DNA of 64,000 nucleotides from Pseudobutyrivibrio sp. UBA3626. Its GTDB lineage: Bacteria > Bacillota > Clostridia > Lachnospirales > Lachnospiraceae. The stretch is taken from NCBI GenBank assembly GCA_002373675.1, contig DFLF01000016.1:56131-120130 (forward strand), given 5' to 3'. The notes beneath the pieces are model-generated. The model saw only the letters and a program-made list of their open reading frames with translations, was not told the DNA's origin and did not search any database. Below, piece after piece: positions 9,316 to 18,889 of this stretch (positions are counted from its first letter, which is position 1; each line of letters opens with the position of its first letter). The position numbers and the translations under genes were made by a program.

Positions 9316-12114
9316 ATGTATCACGCCGTATTGCTTATTGAAGTTGTTAATATTCTAGTGCTTGCTATTATTACAATGCTTTTGTTTGTTAAGTTTAATA
9401 GCAGGATGCATTTGTATCTTATACTCTCATGCATGGCACTAATCGTTAATAATGTAGGATATCAATTAGAGATTCAAGCACAATCTCTTGATACATATCT
9501 CGTTGCATTGAAGTTCTCCTATACAGGGCGAATATGGATTGGATATACGCTGTTTATATTTATAGCAGAGTTGTGTAGAGTGCGTGTGCCTGTTGCTGTT
9601 CGAATTGTAGCAGTTATTTTCAATATAATAATGTATCCCATTATATTCACGGTTGAGAATAATACTCTGTATTACAGCTATATACATTTTGAGACAAAAG
9701 ATAATTTTCCAATAATTGATCATGGACGTGGCCCGTTTTATTATGTTTATATACTATCAATTGTTGTATATATTATAGCGGCAACGTATTTTATTATTAA
9801 GGCGCATCGTCGGGAAAAGAATATTGCGAGAAAGAAACAGATAAGGGTTGTAGCTTTTGCAATTCTTGTAATTATGGCATTTTATATAATTGAAGTTACA
9901 CATGCCCTTGAAATTACAAGAATATTTGATATTACAACTATAGGATATACATTAGGTTCTATAGTATTCTTGATAGCAATTCTCAAATACAATCTGTTAG
10001 ATTCGGCGACAGTTGCAAGACAGTTTGCCTTAGATGAATTGGCATCCTGCAGTTTTATTGCCTTTGATGAAAACGGAGCTGTTACGTATTATAATAAACC
10101 TACAAAAAAGCTTTTTCCAATGATAGAGAAAGATCCCGATACTGTTGTAGATATATTAGAAGAACACTTAGAATTAGAAGAACCTATCGAGATTGACAAG
10201 AGAATGTATGTGGCAAGACGAGAGAATCTGGGTGAAGAAAACAATTCAGTTGGTACTATATATCTTGTTAATGATGAGACCGATTATTATCAATATCTTG
10301 AAGATATGCGTGTTCAAAAGGAAATAGCAGATGAAGCCAACAAGGCTAAGTCTAATTTCCTTGCTAATATGTCTCATGAGATACGTTCTCCTATTAATGC
10401 TATTCTTGGAATGGATGAGATGATAATTAGAGAAAGTTCTGAGGATGATATTGTTGGATATGCATCAGATATCAAAACCTCTTCACAGACACTTCTATCT
10501 ATAGTTAATGATATTCTTGATTTTTCTAAAGTTGAAGAGGGCAAGATGGAGATTATACCAACAGAGTATGAAGTTGGAGATATGATAAGTAACCTTATTA
10601 GCATGGTTAGTGAACGATTTGTCAATAAGGGGCTTAGGTTTAAAGTGATAGTAGATGAACGTATACCAAGAGTTTTGTATGGTGATGAGATAAGAATTAA
10701 ACAATGTATTCTTAATCTTCTTACTAATGCTGTCAAATACACGAAAGAAGGTGAAGTTGAATTTCGTGTAGTATATGATGACATAAGTGATGATGAAATA
10801 GCGCTTAAAGTTATGGTTCGAGACACTGGTATTGGTATGAAGGAAGAGGATATGGACAAATTGCTTTCGCCATTTACCAGAATAGAGGAGAGAAGAAATC
10901 GTAATATCGAAGGCACTGGACTTGGTATGACGATTACTGCAAAGCTTCTCCAATTAATGGGGTCTAGGCTTGAGGTAGACAGCGTGTATGGAAAAGGGTC
11001 AACATTTTCCTTTATGATTAATCAGAGAGTAGTATCCTCTGAACCTATTGGTGATTTCTATGCTAAGAGTTTAGCTGACAAGAATTCAGTTCCCAAATAC
11101 CAGGAGAGCTTCCATGCTCCTGATGGAAGAATACTTGTAATTGACGATACAGAAATTAACCTTGCTGTTATTACCAATCTTCTTAAGAAGACGAAGCTTA
11201 CTATCGATACTGCACCTTCTGCAAAACAGGGAATAGAACTTCTTGAGAAGAACCATTATGATGTTGTTCTTATAGATCATATGATGCCGGAGATGGATGG
11301 AATACAAGCACTTCACTATATGAGGGACAATGATTTGGTTCCTAATTCGAAATGTGTGGTTCTTACTGCAAATGCTGTATCAGGTGTTAGAGAGATGTAT
11401 ATGAGCGAAGGATTTGACGATTATCTGTCTAAACCTGTTAATCCTGAAGTGTTAGAGCAAAGACTTGTTGAATGGCTTCCAAAGGATAAAATTATTGTAG
11501 ATATAGAAGATGAAGAAGCTCAGGATGAAGCTAAAAGAGACAAAATTCTGGGAATAAGTGAGATTGATGAAGAAAAGGGAATAGCATATTGTGGCTCGAA
11601 GGATGCGTACCTTTCTGTTATTAACATTTTCCATGAGACAGCAGAAGATAAGGCAAATGAAATAAGAAAAAATTATGAAGAAAATGACTGGGAGAATTTC
11701 ACGATTAATGTTCACGCGCTCAAAAGCTCTGCCCGTGTCATTGGTGCTAAAGAACTGTCTGAAAAGGCAAAGAAGATGGAGGAAGCAGGCAAAAGACACG
11801 ATATAGATGAGATTAATAGAGATATAGATAGTCTTCTTGAAGATTATAGGAGTCTTAATGATAAATTGAAAGTCTTAGATAAAAAAGATGACGATAGTCT
11901 TATGGAGTTTACTGAGTCCATGAAAAAAGATGCATTTAATACAATGATTGAGATTGCAAATAGTATGGATTATGGTATGATGGAAACGCTACTTGATGAT
12001 TTAAAGAGTTACAGACTAAGTGATGAAGATGATAAGATTATAAAAAACATTCGAAAGATGCTTCTTGAACTTGACTGGGATGGCATTTCTGAAGAATTAA
12101 ACAATGTAAGGTAA
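9316..12114 (+). CDS. Hybrid histidine kinase with receiver and HPt domains
   Basis: Domains in order: a seven-helix membrane sensor of the 7TMR-HK kind (about 1-225), a PAS-like region (about 235-320), HisKA with His354 in NMSHEIRSPIN, HATPase with NLLTNAVKYTKEG and GTGLGMT, a receiver with Asp654 in LIDHMMPEMDG, and an HPt domain with His800 in NVHALKSSARVIG. The last about 90 residues resemble the C-terminal half of the HPt protein at 3619-4209. All relay steps are therefore in one polypeptide. It is 22 bases upstream of a response regulator that is probably the end of the relay. Confidence 0.92.
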   Translation: MYHAVLLIEVVNILVLAIITMLLFVKFNSRMHLYLILSCMALIVNNVGYQLEIQAQSLDTYLVALKFSYTGRIWIGYTLFIFIAELCRVRVPVAVRIVAVIFNIIMYPIIFTVENNTLYYSYIHFETKDNFPIIDHGRGPFYYVYILSIVVYIIAATYFIIKAHRREKNIARKKQIRVVAFAILVIMAFYIIEVTHALEITRIFDITTIGYTLGSIVFLIAILKYNLLDSATVARQFALDELASCSFIAFDENGAVTYYNKPTKKLFPMIEKDPDTVVDILEEHLELEEPIEIDKRMYVARRENLGEENNSVGTIYLVNDETDYYQYLEDMRVQKEIADEANKAKSNFLANMSHEIRSPINAILGMDEMIIRESSEDDIVGYASDIKTSSQTLLSIVNDILDFSKVEEGKMEIIPTEYEVGDMISNLISMVSERFVNKGLRFKVIVDERIPRVLYGDEIRIKQCILNLLTNAVKYTKEGEVEFRVVYDDISDDEIALKVMVRDTGIGMKEEDMDKLLSPFTRIEERRNRNIEGTGLGMTITAKLLQLMGSRLEVDSVYGKGSTFSFMINQRVVSSEPIGDFYAKSLADKNSVPKYQESFHAPDGRILVIDDTEINLAVITNLLKKTKLTIDTAPSAKQGIELLEKNHYDVVLIDHMMPEMDGIQALHYMRDNDLVPNSKCVVLTANAVSGVREMYMSEGFDDYLSKPVNPEVLEQRLVEWLPKDKIIVDIEDEEAQDEAKRDKILGISEIDEEKGIAYCGSKDAYLSVINIFHETAEDKANEIRKNYEENDWENFTINVHALKSSARVIGAKELSEKAKKMEEAGKRHDIDEINRDIDSLLEDYRSLNDKLKVLDKKDDDSLMEFTESMKKDAFNTMIEIANSMDYGMMETLLDDLKSYRLSDEDDKIIKNIRKMLLELDWDGISEELNNVR

Positions 12115-12136
12115 TAGATGTTATGGAGGTATAGCG

Positions 12137-12928
12137 ATGATGGACATTGCAACCGGTAATAATAATATAATAGTAATAAGTAAGATGGAGGGATTCCTTG
12201 TTAAAGGAATTGAACAGAAATTAAAGGAAAATGGTTTGAATAATGCATTTTCTACATTGGATGTAAAGCCACTTGCTTCTGTTAACGAATACGCGAAATT
12301 ATATATTCTTAATCTTAATGATATAACTGATGAAGATAGAGAGTCTGTTATATATCTTAAGGATTCAGCCAGCGAAAAGGATAGGCAGATTATTCTTATA
12401 GGAGAGCCTTTAGAAATTGAATGGGCAGCAGATATCATACCTCCTATTCAAATCCTTGACACCTTTATAAGACCTTTTGATATGGAGAAGCTGATTAAAA
12501 CGGTGTCCAAATATATGGACAGAGTTGACAGTGAAGAGACCAAGAAGAGCATTTTGATTGTAGATGATGATATAACTTACATGAGAACAGTTTATGGATG
12601 GCTTAAGAGTAAATATCGTGTTGGAATGGCTTCATCAGGAATACAGGCTATAAGCTGGCTTGCAAAAAATAAAGCGGATCTGATACTTCTGGATTATCAA
12701 ATGCCAGTAGCTGATGGGCCACAGATTCTATCTATGCTGAAAAATGACGCGACTACTAAAGATGTGCCGGTTATGTTTCTTACAGGACAAGACGACAGAG
12801 AAAGTGTCATGGCAGTTATGGATTTGAAGCCAGTTGATTATTTGCTTAAGACTATAGATAAAGCCTCATTGGTTAAGAAAATAGACGATTATTTTATGAG
12901 ACTTAAGATAGAACAACTCACAAAATAA
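12137..12928 (+). CDS. Response regulator with pseudo-receiver
   Basis: The first about 125 residues look like a receiver fold without its phospho-acceptor: the expected Asp position reads LYILNLND. A full receiver follows (about 135-255), starting SILIVDDD and with Asp186 in LILLDYQMP, the T of FLTGQDD, and a Lys near YLLKTID. There is no DNA-binding or enzymatic output domain, so it probably acts by protein contact or as a phosphate sink. It follows the hybrid kinase by 22 bases and has Shine-Dalgarno GGAGG at correct spacing. Confidence 0.87.
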   Translation: MMDIATGNNNIIVISKMEGFLVKGIEQKLKENGLNNAFSTLDVKPLASVNEYAKLYILNLNDITDEDRESVIYLKDSASEKDRQIILIGEPLEIEWAADIIPPIQILDTFIRPFDMEKLIKTVSKYMDRVDSEETKKSILIVDDDITYMRTVYGWLKSKYRVGMASSGIQAISWLAKNKADLILLDYQMPVADGPQILSMLKNDATTKDVPVMFLTGQDDRESVMAVMDLKPVDYLLKTIDKASLVKKIDDYFMRLKIEQLTK

Positions 12929-12941
12929 AAGGCGATAATAA

Positions 12942-14051
12942 ATGAAGAATAGAAAGAAAATATTAGCTGTATGTTTACTATTTACAATGACATTTATTAG
13001 TGTAAGTGGCTGTAGTTGTAGTAATAAAGAGAATACAGATAATGTGACATCTAATAGTACTGCTGGTGAATCAGAAGTATTCGGGAATTATTCGCCTGTT
13101 TTAGGTGAGATAACATACCTAGATAGTGATGAGAAAATAATTGACAACAAGAAGGTGTTTGATAACTACGAACAACCAGCGACGCATCAGGGTAAGCTTC
13201 AGTATGAAGATTATAATACCTATGATTATGATGAAGATAATCATCCTATGGAAAAGTATCTGGTTGTATATACTCCGTATGGTTATGATAATAATAAAGA
13301 ATATGATATTATGTATCTTACACATGGTCATACTGGAGGAGCAACAACATGGCTTGGTTCTCCCACTGATCCATATGAGATGAAAAATGTATTAGATCAT
13401 CTCATGGAAGATGGGAAGGTGCGTCCTATGATTGTTGTCAGTATGACATATTATGATGACAATAAGGATGAAGAGACATCAGACTATGATTCACAAATTC
13501 TTAATGCTTTTGGTAAAGAACTAAGAAATGATATTATTCCCATGGTAGAATCCAAGTATTCCACATATGCAAAGTCACTTGACTTAGAAGGATTTAAAGC
13601 ATCAAGAGACCATAGAATAATGGGTGGCTTCTCTATGGGAGGGGTTACAACATGTCTTCAGATATGTGAGTCAATGGATTATTTTAGATATTATATGCCG
13701 GTATCTGGTACACTATATTGGAGTACAGCTGGACGCAGTTCATCAAGTAATCCTGGAAAACGAATGGAAGAAGCTATTAAGGCGCAGGGTTATACCAAAG
13801 ATGATTTTTACATATATATGTCAACAGGAACGGTAGATTTTGCTAAATCCACCATGGACAGACAGTTTGATTCTATTAAGGTATGTACAGATATGTTTAC
13901 AGTTGGTAAGCCTGGGGAAGCAGGAGTCAATTGTTCCTATGGTGTAGGAACAGGCGAAGGTCATAATAGTCATGGAAGAGAAACTGCGACATTTAATGCG
14001 CTTCCTGCAATATCATCTCTAATTGGAAAAAGCGAAGTAAATAATATATAA
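12942..14051 (+). CDS. Esterase lipoprotein, feruloyl-esterase-like
   Basis: An N-terminal lipoprotein signal with lipobox VSGC (Cys24) predicts a lipid-anchored protein on the outer face of the membrane. The rest is an alpha/beta hydrolase of the esterase D / CE1 kind: Gly-rich YLTHGHTGG, nucleophile elbow GGFSMGG with Ser231, and a late His in GEGHNSHGRE. Enzymes of this kind remove feruloyl or acetyl groups from plant cell-wall polysaccharides, which fits a gut or rumen fibre degrader, but the exact substrate is inferred. It starts 13 bases after the response regulator. Confidence 0.82.
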   Translation: MKNRKKILAVCLLFTMTFISVSGCSCSNKENTDNVTSNSTAGESEVFGNYSPVLGEITYLDSDEKIIDNKKVFDNYEQPATHQGKLQYEDYNTYDYDEDNHPMEKYLVVYTPYGYDNNKEYDIMYLTHGHTGGATTWLGSPTDPYEMKNVLDHLMEDGKVRPMIVVSMTYYDDNKDEETSDYDSQILNAFGKELRNDIIPMVESKYSTYAKSLDLEGFKASRDHRIMGGFSMGGVTTCLQICESMDYFRYYMPVSGTLYWSTAGRSSSSNPGKRMEEAIKAQGYTKDDFYIYMSTGTVDFAKSTMDRQFDSIKVCTDMFTVGKPGEAGVNCSYGVGTGEGHNSHGRETATFNALPAISSLIGKSEVNNI

Positions 14052-14085
14052 TATATAGAAATATTATTATTATCTAGGAGGAGAA

Positions 14086-15330
14086 ATGAATAAGAAATTG
14101 AAGAGAAAGCCATGGTATCCGATGGCGATGGCGATATGTATAGGAATATTGTTCTTCTTTCTGATTTCAAATATTGGAACAATATGGGACATAATTTGTA
14201 GTATAGCTTATTATTTATATCCTGTAATTGCGGGTGTAATAATAGCTTATCTCATTAACCCATTAATGAAGTTGTTTGAAGAAAAAGTGTTATTTGTATT
14301 CAAGGGTAAAGGTGTTAAGAGAGCTATAGCACTGGTATTATCACTAACCATTGTGCTTGTTCTGATAGGACTTGTATTTGTTATTCTGGTTCCACAGCTT
14401 TACGATAGTATATTGAAAATTTACCAGAACAGAGATGATTATCTTGGAGTAATATATGGTTTTCTCAAAAAACTGGGAGCAACTTCCATTCTCACATATA
14501 TTGAAGGACTTTTCTCTGGCTCCGAAAGCTTGTTTGATAAGCTTATTGCTTATATTGGAGATAATGGTGCTTCAATTAAAGAAGGTGTCATGACACTTGG
14601 TGGTCATCTTGGAGCATGGGGTATTGGACTAATATTTTCTGTATACTTTCTTGCAGCAAAAGATAGAATAAAAGAAGTTTCTAAGAATCTATTAAAGGGA
14701 ATACAGAAAAACGAAGAATTAACTAATACGACTCTAAAGCATCTGACTAGAATGGATTTTATCATATCAAGATATGTAGCAATGTCAATTGTTGACAGTA
14801 TTATTCTAGGTGTTGCCAATGCAATCTTTATGTTTGTTATTGGCATGGAGTATACAGGTCTTGTATCTGTAGTAATTGGTGTTACGAATCTTATACCTAC
14901 ATTTGGACCAATTATTGGTATTATTGTAGGTGGAATTATTCTTGTCCTGTCAAATCCATGGCATGCGCTCTACTTTGTTATATTCATGACTGTAGCAATG
15001 ATGGTAGATGGTTACTTAATAAGACCGAAATTGTTTGGTAAGACACTTGGTGTATCAGGTATATGGATATTGATTGCTGTTATTGTGGGAGGAAGAATAT
15101 TAGGAGTACTTGGTATCCTACTTTCTATACCGGTTGTGGCTATTATTGATTATCTAATCAAAGAGGTCTATATTCCATCGAGAAAAGCAAAAGAACAAGA
15201 GCGAATTGAGAAGGAAAAAAAGGCAAAAGAAAAAAAGGAAAAGGATAAGAAAAAGAAGCAAGAAGAGAGTAAATTGCAGGAAGAAACTGAAGAAAAGTCA
15301 GAAGATAGTAAAGAAAAAGCGGAAGAATAA
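14086..15330 (+). CDS. AI-2E family transporter
   Basis: The 414-residue protein shows the AI-2E family layout: two N-terminal helices, a central amphipathic region, then a block of hydrophobic helices including GVTNLIPTFGPIIGIIVGG, which is the family's most conserved stretch. Members export small molecules or exchange sodium for protons. The last about 40 residues are almost entirely Lys and Glu, a charged cytoplasmic tail. A terminator follows directly, so this gene ends the long signalling transcript. Confidence 0.9.
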   Translation: MNKKLKRKPWYPMAMAICIGILFFFLISNIGTIWDIICSIAYYLYPVIAGVIIAYLINPLMKLFEEKVLFVFKGKGVKRAIALVLSLTIVLVLIGLVFVILVPQLYDSILKIYQNRDDYLGVIYGFLKKLGATSILTYIEGLFSGSESLFDKLIAYIGDNGASIKEGVMTLGGHLGAWGIGLIFSVYFLAAKDRIKEVSKNLLKGIQKNEELTNTTLKHLTRMDFIISRYVAMSIVDSIILGVANAIFMFVIGMEYTGLVSVVIGVTNLIPTFGPIIGIIVGGIILVLSNPWHALYFVIFMTVAMMVDGYLIRPKLFGKTLGVSGIWILIAVIVGGRILGVLGILLSIPVVAIIDYLIKEVYIPSRKAKEQERIEKEKKAKEKKEKDKKKKQEESKLQEETEEKSEDSKEKAEE

Positions 15331-15340
15331 AGGATAAAAT

Positions 15341-15369
15341 GTGGTGCCCGAAGTGGCACCACTTTTTTT
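15341..15369 (+). terminator. Intrinsic terminator after AI-2E gene
   Basis: A perfect 8-bp stem GTGGTGCC/GGCACCAC with a six-base loop is followed by seven Ts. Confidence 0.93.
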
Positions 15370-15441
15370 GGCTATATGTATATATTTTATAAATACTTTT
15401 TGTGTAAATATAATAAAAATATAATATCTGAACGAAAATGA

Positions 15442-15470
15442 TTGACTCTGACCGACTCTGGCTGTATTAT
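15442..15470 (+). promoter_or_regulatory. Promoter of the fructose operon
   Basis: TTGACT at 15442-15447 and TATTAT at 15465-15470 are separated by 17 bases. The start would be near 15477, giving a leader of about 40 bases before fruK. Confidence 0.65.
15444..15460 (+). promoter_or_regulatory. Candidate FruR (DeoR-type) operator
   Basis: GACTCTG occurs twice exactly 10 bp apart and overlaps the -35 box and spacer. This is where the DeoR-family repressor encoded at the end of the operon could block RNA polymerase. Binding is inferred only. Confidence 0.4.
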
Positions 15471-15515
15471 AAACATATAGTCTTTTTGCAAAAGCGAAAA
15501 AGGGGGGCGATAATC

Positions 15516-16421
15516 TTGGTATATACTGTAACTTTTAATCCTTCATTGGATTATATCGTAACTGTAGACGATTTTAAGCTCGGTCTTACTAACAGGACAA
15601 CATCTGAATTGATGCTTCCTGGTGGAAAAGGAATTAATGTGTCCATCGTTCTTAGCAATCTTGGAATTGAGAATACTGCTATTTATTTCTCGGCAGGATT
15701 CATTGGTGATGAAATTACAAGAAAGGTCAAAGAGTGTGGCATCAGGTCGGAAGAAATCAAAGTACCTAATGGATGTTCAAGAGTGAATCTCAAGCTTAAA
15801 TCCATTGATGGAACAGAGATTAACGGTGCCGGACCAGATATTTCCAAGGAAGCAATAGATTCTTTTTATCGTAAGTTAGATATGTTACAGAAAGGAGATA
15901 CACTGGTGCTTGCAGGCAGCATTCCTCAGACCATGCCAGAGACAATCTATAGCGATATTATGGAGAGGCTTTCAGGCAAAGGGATTAGGATTGTTGTTGA
16001 TGCCACGAGAGATCTCCTTATAAATGTGTTAGAGTATAAGCCATTTCTTGTAAAGCCAAATAATCATGAACTAGGAGAGATATTTGGAGTGGAGCTTAAG
16101 ACAAGAGAAGAAGTTGTTCCTTATGCGAAGAAGATGTTAGAAATGGGGGCTGAAAATGTCATCGTATCTATGGCTGGATTGGGCGCTGTTTTCGTAAGTT
16201 CCAAAGGGGATTCCTATCTTAGAGAAGCACCTGAAGGAACGCTTGTAAATGGCGTTGGCGCAGGAGATTCCATGGTTGCTGGATTTATCGCAGGATTTCT
16301 TAATGAGGGCGATTTATTACATGCCTTTAAAATGGGACTTAGTGCAGGCTCTGCAAGCGCATTTTCTGAGTATCTTGCTACACAAGAAGAGGTAGAAGCA
16401 GTTTATAAAACCATTGATTAA
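15516..16421 (+). CDS. fruK: 1-phosphofructokinase
   Basis: It phosphorylates fructose 1-phosphate to fructose 1,6-bisphosphate with ATP. The PfkB-family signatures are present: N-terminal VYTVTFNPSLDYIV, the sugar-binding GGKGINVS, and the C-terminal GVGAGDSMVAGF with catalytic Asp251. The start is taken as TTG at 15516, eight bases after AGGGGGG; the longer frame from 15438 would place the operon's -35/-10 inside the coding region and adds residues foreign to the family. It is the first gene of the fructose operon. Confidence 0.93.
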   Translation: MVYTVTFNPSLDYIVTVDDFKLGLTNRTTSELMLPGGKGINVSIVLSNLGIENTAIYFSAGFIGDEITRKVKECGIRSEEIKVPNGCSRVNLKLKSIDGTEINGAGPDISKEAIDSFYRKLDMLQKGDTLVLAGSIPQTMPETIYSDIMERLSGKGIRIVVDATRDLLINVLEYKPFLVKPNNHELGEIFGVELKTREEVVPYAKKMLEMGAENVIVSMAGLGAVFVSSKGDSYLREAPEGTLVNGVGAGDSMVAGFIAGFLNEGDLLHAFKMGLSAGSASAFSEYLATQEEVEAVYKTID

Positions 16422-16436
16422 GAAGGAGGAGGTAAA

Positions 16437-18518
16437 ATGAGAATTACAGAGCTTCTAGACAAAAGGAGTATTAGCCTTGATGCTTCGCCAAAGACAAAAA
16501 AAGAGGCCATTGACATGTCGGTAGAATTAATGGCTGCCGCTGGTAAAGTCAATGACATGGAGGCATTTAAGAAATTGGTTTATGCCAGAGAAGAAGAATG
16601 TACAACAGGTGTTGGTGAAGGAGTTGCAACCCCACATGGTAAAGGTGATTGCGTGGATAGTCCTGGACTTGCAGCAATGGTTATTAAAGATGGCGTCGAT
16701 TATGAGTCGTTAGATGAAGAACCGGTAAATATTCTATTCCTTATTGCAGCACCCGATACAGAAGACAACGTACACTTAGATGTATTGTCGAAGTTGTCCA
16801 TGATGCTTATGGATGAGGACTTCAGAAACAACTTGATTAATGCAAAAAGTGTTGATGAATTCCTATCAATTATTGATAAAGCAGACGAAGAGAGAGGAAG
16901 CGTAGACGAAAGCCTTGCAGAAAATTCGTTGGCAGATGATGATGCTGGAGGACTAAAAGTTGTTGCTGTAACATCCTGTCCTACAGGTATTGCACATACA
17001 TATATGGCTGCCGAGGGTCTTGAAAAGGCTGCTAAGAAAGCTCAAATTGCAATTAAGATAGAGACTAGAGGATCTTCTGGAGTTAAGAATGAACTTAATG
17101 CAGACGATATCAAAGCTGCAGATTGTGTTGTTGTTACAGCGGATGCAAAAGTTCCATTAGAGAGATTTGCAGGAAAGAAATTAATTCAACGAAAAGTATC
17201 TGATGGTATTAATAAAGCAGATGAAATTATGGAAATTGTTAAGTCTGGGAAGGCATCTGTATATGAAGGTGATTCTTCAGAGGAAAGCCAGGCTCCTGCA
17301 TCAGATAAAAAAGGTGGCGTAGGTCATAAGATTTATACATGGCTTATGAGTGGTGTATCACATATGCTTCCATTCGTTATTGGTGGTGGTATTCTTGTTG
17401 CACTTGCCTTTCTTATTGATACAGTAGCTGGATACGGAGCAACAGGTAGCAGTGATTTTGGTAGTATAACACCTCTTGCTGCATTATTTAAGTATATTGG
17501 TGGTCTTGCAATGGGACTTATGGTTCCGGTTCTTGCAGGATATATAGCATACGCTATTGCAGACAGACCAGGTCTTGCAGTTGGATTTGTAGGTGGAATT
17601 ATAGCTTCTAGTGGTAATGCACTTTTGGAAGACTTTTCATTTGCAGCAGGACAGTTGATGGATGGGTCAGACCTTGGAGGATTTAACCAGTTTATTTCCA
17701 ATTTTGCATTTGAACAGCCTAATGGAGGTACAACTGTATCTGGATTCTTAGGTGGTATTGTAGCTGGTTTCCTTGCAGGATTCTTAGTACTGGGACTTCA
17801 GAAGCTGTTTAAGAACCTTCCACCAGCACTTGATGGACTTAAACCTACGCTTATATACCCACTTCTTGGAATATTCCTGGAAGGAATTATAATGTGCTTT
17901 ATCTTCAATCCACTAATAGGACTCGTTAATGAAGGTCTTTCAAGTATGCTTACTGCATTATCTGATGCCGGAATGTTAACGGTACTTGGACTGATTCTGG
18001 GTGCTATGATGGCAATTGACATGGGTGGTCCTATTAACAAAGCTGCATATGTATTCGGTGTAGGAATGCTTACTCAGGCATCAACATATCTAGACCAGGG
18101 GATGAGTAGTTCGGATCCTCAAGTAATGGCATGCTATATATCTATGGCAGCAATTATGGTGGGTGGAATGGTTCCACCTGTAGGTATTGCACTTGCTTGT
18201 TGGATATTCCCTAAGAAGTTTACAAAGGCTGAGAGAGATTCAGCTGTGTCTAACCTGGTAATGGGTGCATCATTTATTACAGAAGGTGCAATTCCGTTTG
18301 CAGCAGCAGATCCATTACATGTTATTCCGTGTACAATGGCAGGTGCTGGCGTTGCCGGATTGTTATCTGCACTTTTCGAATGTACACTTATGGCACCGCA
18401 CGGAGGAGTTTTCGTATTTGCCACAGTTGGAAATCCATTAATGTATATTGTTGCATGGCTTGCCGGTTCAGCAGTAACATGTGTACTTCTTGGATTATTT
18501 AAGAAGAAAGTAGCGTAA
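16437..18518 (+). CDS. fruA: Fructose PTS enzyme IIABC
   Basis: This permease imports fructose and phosphorylates it to fructose 1-phosphate. Domain order is IIA (1-150, phospho-His67 in TPHGKG), IIB (about 173-275, phospho-Cys181 in VTSCPTGIAHTYMAAE) and membrane IIC (about 295-690, with MAIDMGGPINKAAYVFG). An acidic linker joins IIA and IIB. The strong Shine-Dalgarno AAGGAGGAGG ends 5 bases before ATG. Together with fruK it makes a complete route from external fructose to fructose 1,6-bisphosphate. Confidence 0.96.
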   Translation: MRITELLDKRSISLDASPKTKKEAIDMSVELMAAAGKVNDMEAFKKLVYAREEECTTGVGEGVATPHGKGDCVDSPGLAAMVIKDGVDYESLDEEPVNILFLIAAPDTEDNVHLDVLSKLSMMLMDEDFRNNLINAKSVDEFLSIIDKADEERGSVDESLAENSLADDDAGGLKVVAVTSCPTGIAHTYMAAEGLEKAAKKAQIAIKIETRGSSGVKNELNADDIKAADCVVVTADAKVPLERFAGKKLIQRKVSDGINKADEIMEIVKSGKASVYEGDSSEESQAPASDKKGGVGHKIYTWLMSGVSHMLPFVIGGGILVALAFLIDTVAGYGATGSSDFGSITPLAALFKYIGGLAMGLMVPVLAGYIAYAIADRPGLAVGFVGGIIASSGNALLEDFSFAAGQLMDGSDLGGFNQFISNFAFEQPNGGTTVSGFLGGIVAGFLAGFLVLGLQKLFKNLPPALDGLKPTLIYPLLGIFLEGIIMCFIFNPLIGLVNEGLSSMLTALSDAGMLTVLGLILGAMMAIDMGGPINKAAYVFGVGMLTQASTYLDQGMSSSDPQVMACYISMAAIMVGGMVPPVGIALACWIFPKKFTKAERDSAVSNLVMGASFITEGAIPFAAADPLHVIPCTMAGAGVAGLLSALFECTLMAPHGGVFVFATVGNPLMYIVAWLAGSAVTCVLLGLFKKKVA

Positions 18519-18559
18519 TAATGAGTTAAATATACATTTTAATAAAGGAGGTAGTTGAA

Positions 18560-18817
18560 ATGGTAAGTTTTGATTATACAATAAAGGATGTTCATGGTAT
18601 TCATGCCAGACCTGCAACAGAACTATTTAAGCTGACTAAAAATTATGAGTCTGTTGTAAAGGTGAAAAAGGGTGATAAGGAAGTTGCCTTCAAAGGCGTA
18701 ATGGGAATTATGTCTCTTGGGGCAAAACAAAATGATACTGTAACACTTTCATTTGAAGGAACAGATGAAGAAGCTGAGATGGAAGAAGTAAAGAAATTTA
18801 TGGAAGAAAATCTTTAA
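18560..18817 (+). CDS. ptsH: HPr phosphocarrier lacking Ser46
   Basis: The 85-residue protein carries phosphate from enzyme I to IIA. The active site HGIHARPATE places the phospho-histidine at His15. In Gram-positive HPr the regulatory serine precedes IMGVMSLG at position 46; here the matching stretch reads AFKGVMGIMSLG, so position 46 is Gly. This HPr should therefore not be a target of HPr kinase and should not activate CcpA that way. Its place inside the fructose operon suggests a dedicated, FPr-like carrier, with a separate housekeeping HPr elsewhere. Confidence 0.93.
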   Translation: MVSFDYTIKDVHGIHARPATELFKLTKNYESVVKVKKGDKEVAFKGVMGIMSLGAKQNDTVTLSFEGTDEEAEMEEVKKFMEENL

Positions 18818-18889
18818 TGAATATTTTTGAAGTGCTAATATATTATAATAAGCAGGCTGAATTGGGGTTTATGTAAAGGGGGTACATAG

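Noticed and set aside
10374..10953. Long minus-strand frames inside the second hybrid kinase
   Set aside because: They mirror the conserved kinase core on the other strand and have no ribosome sites.
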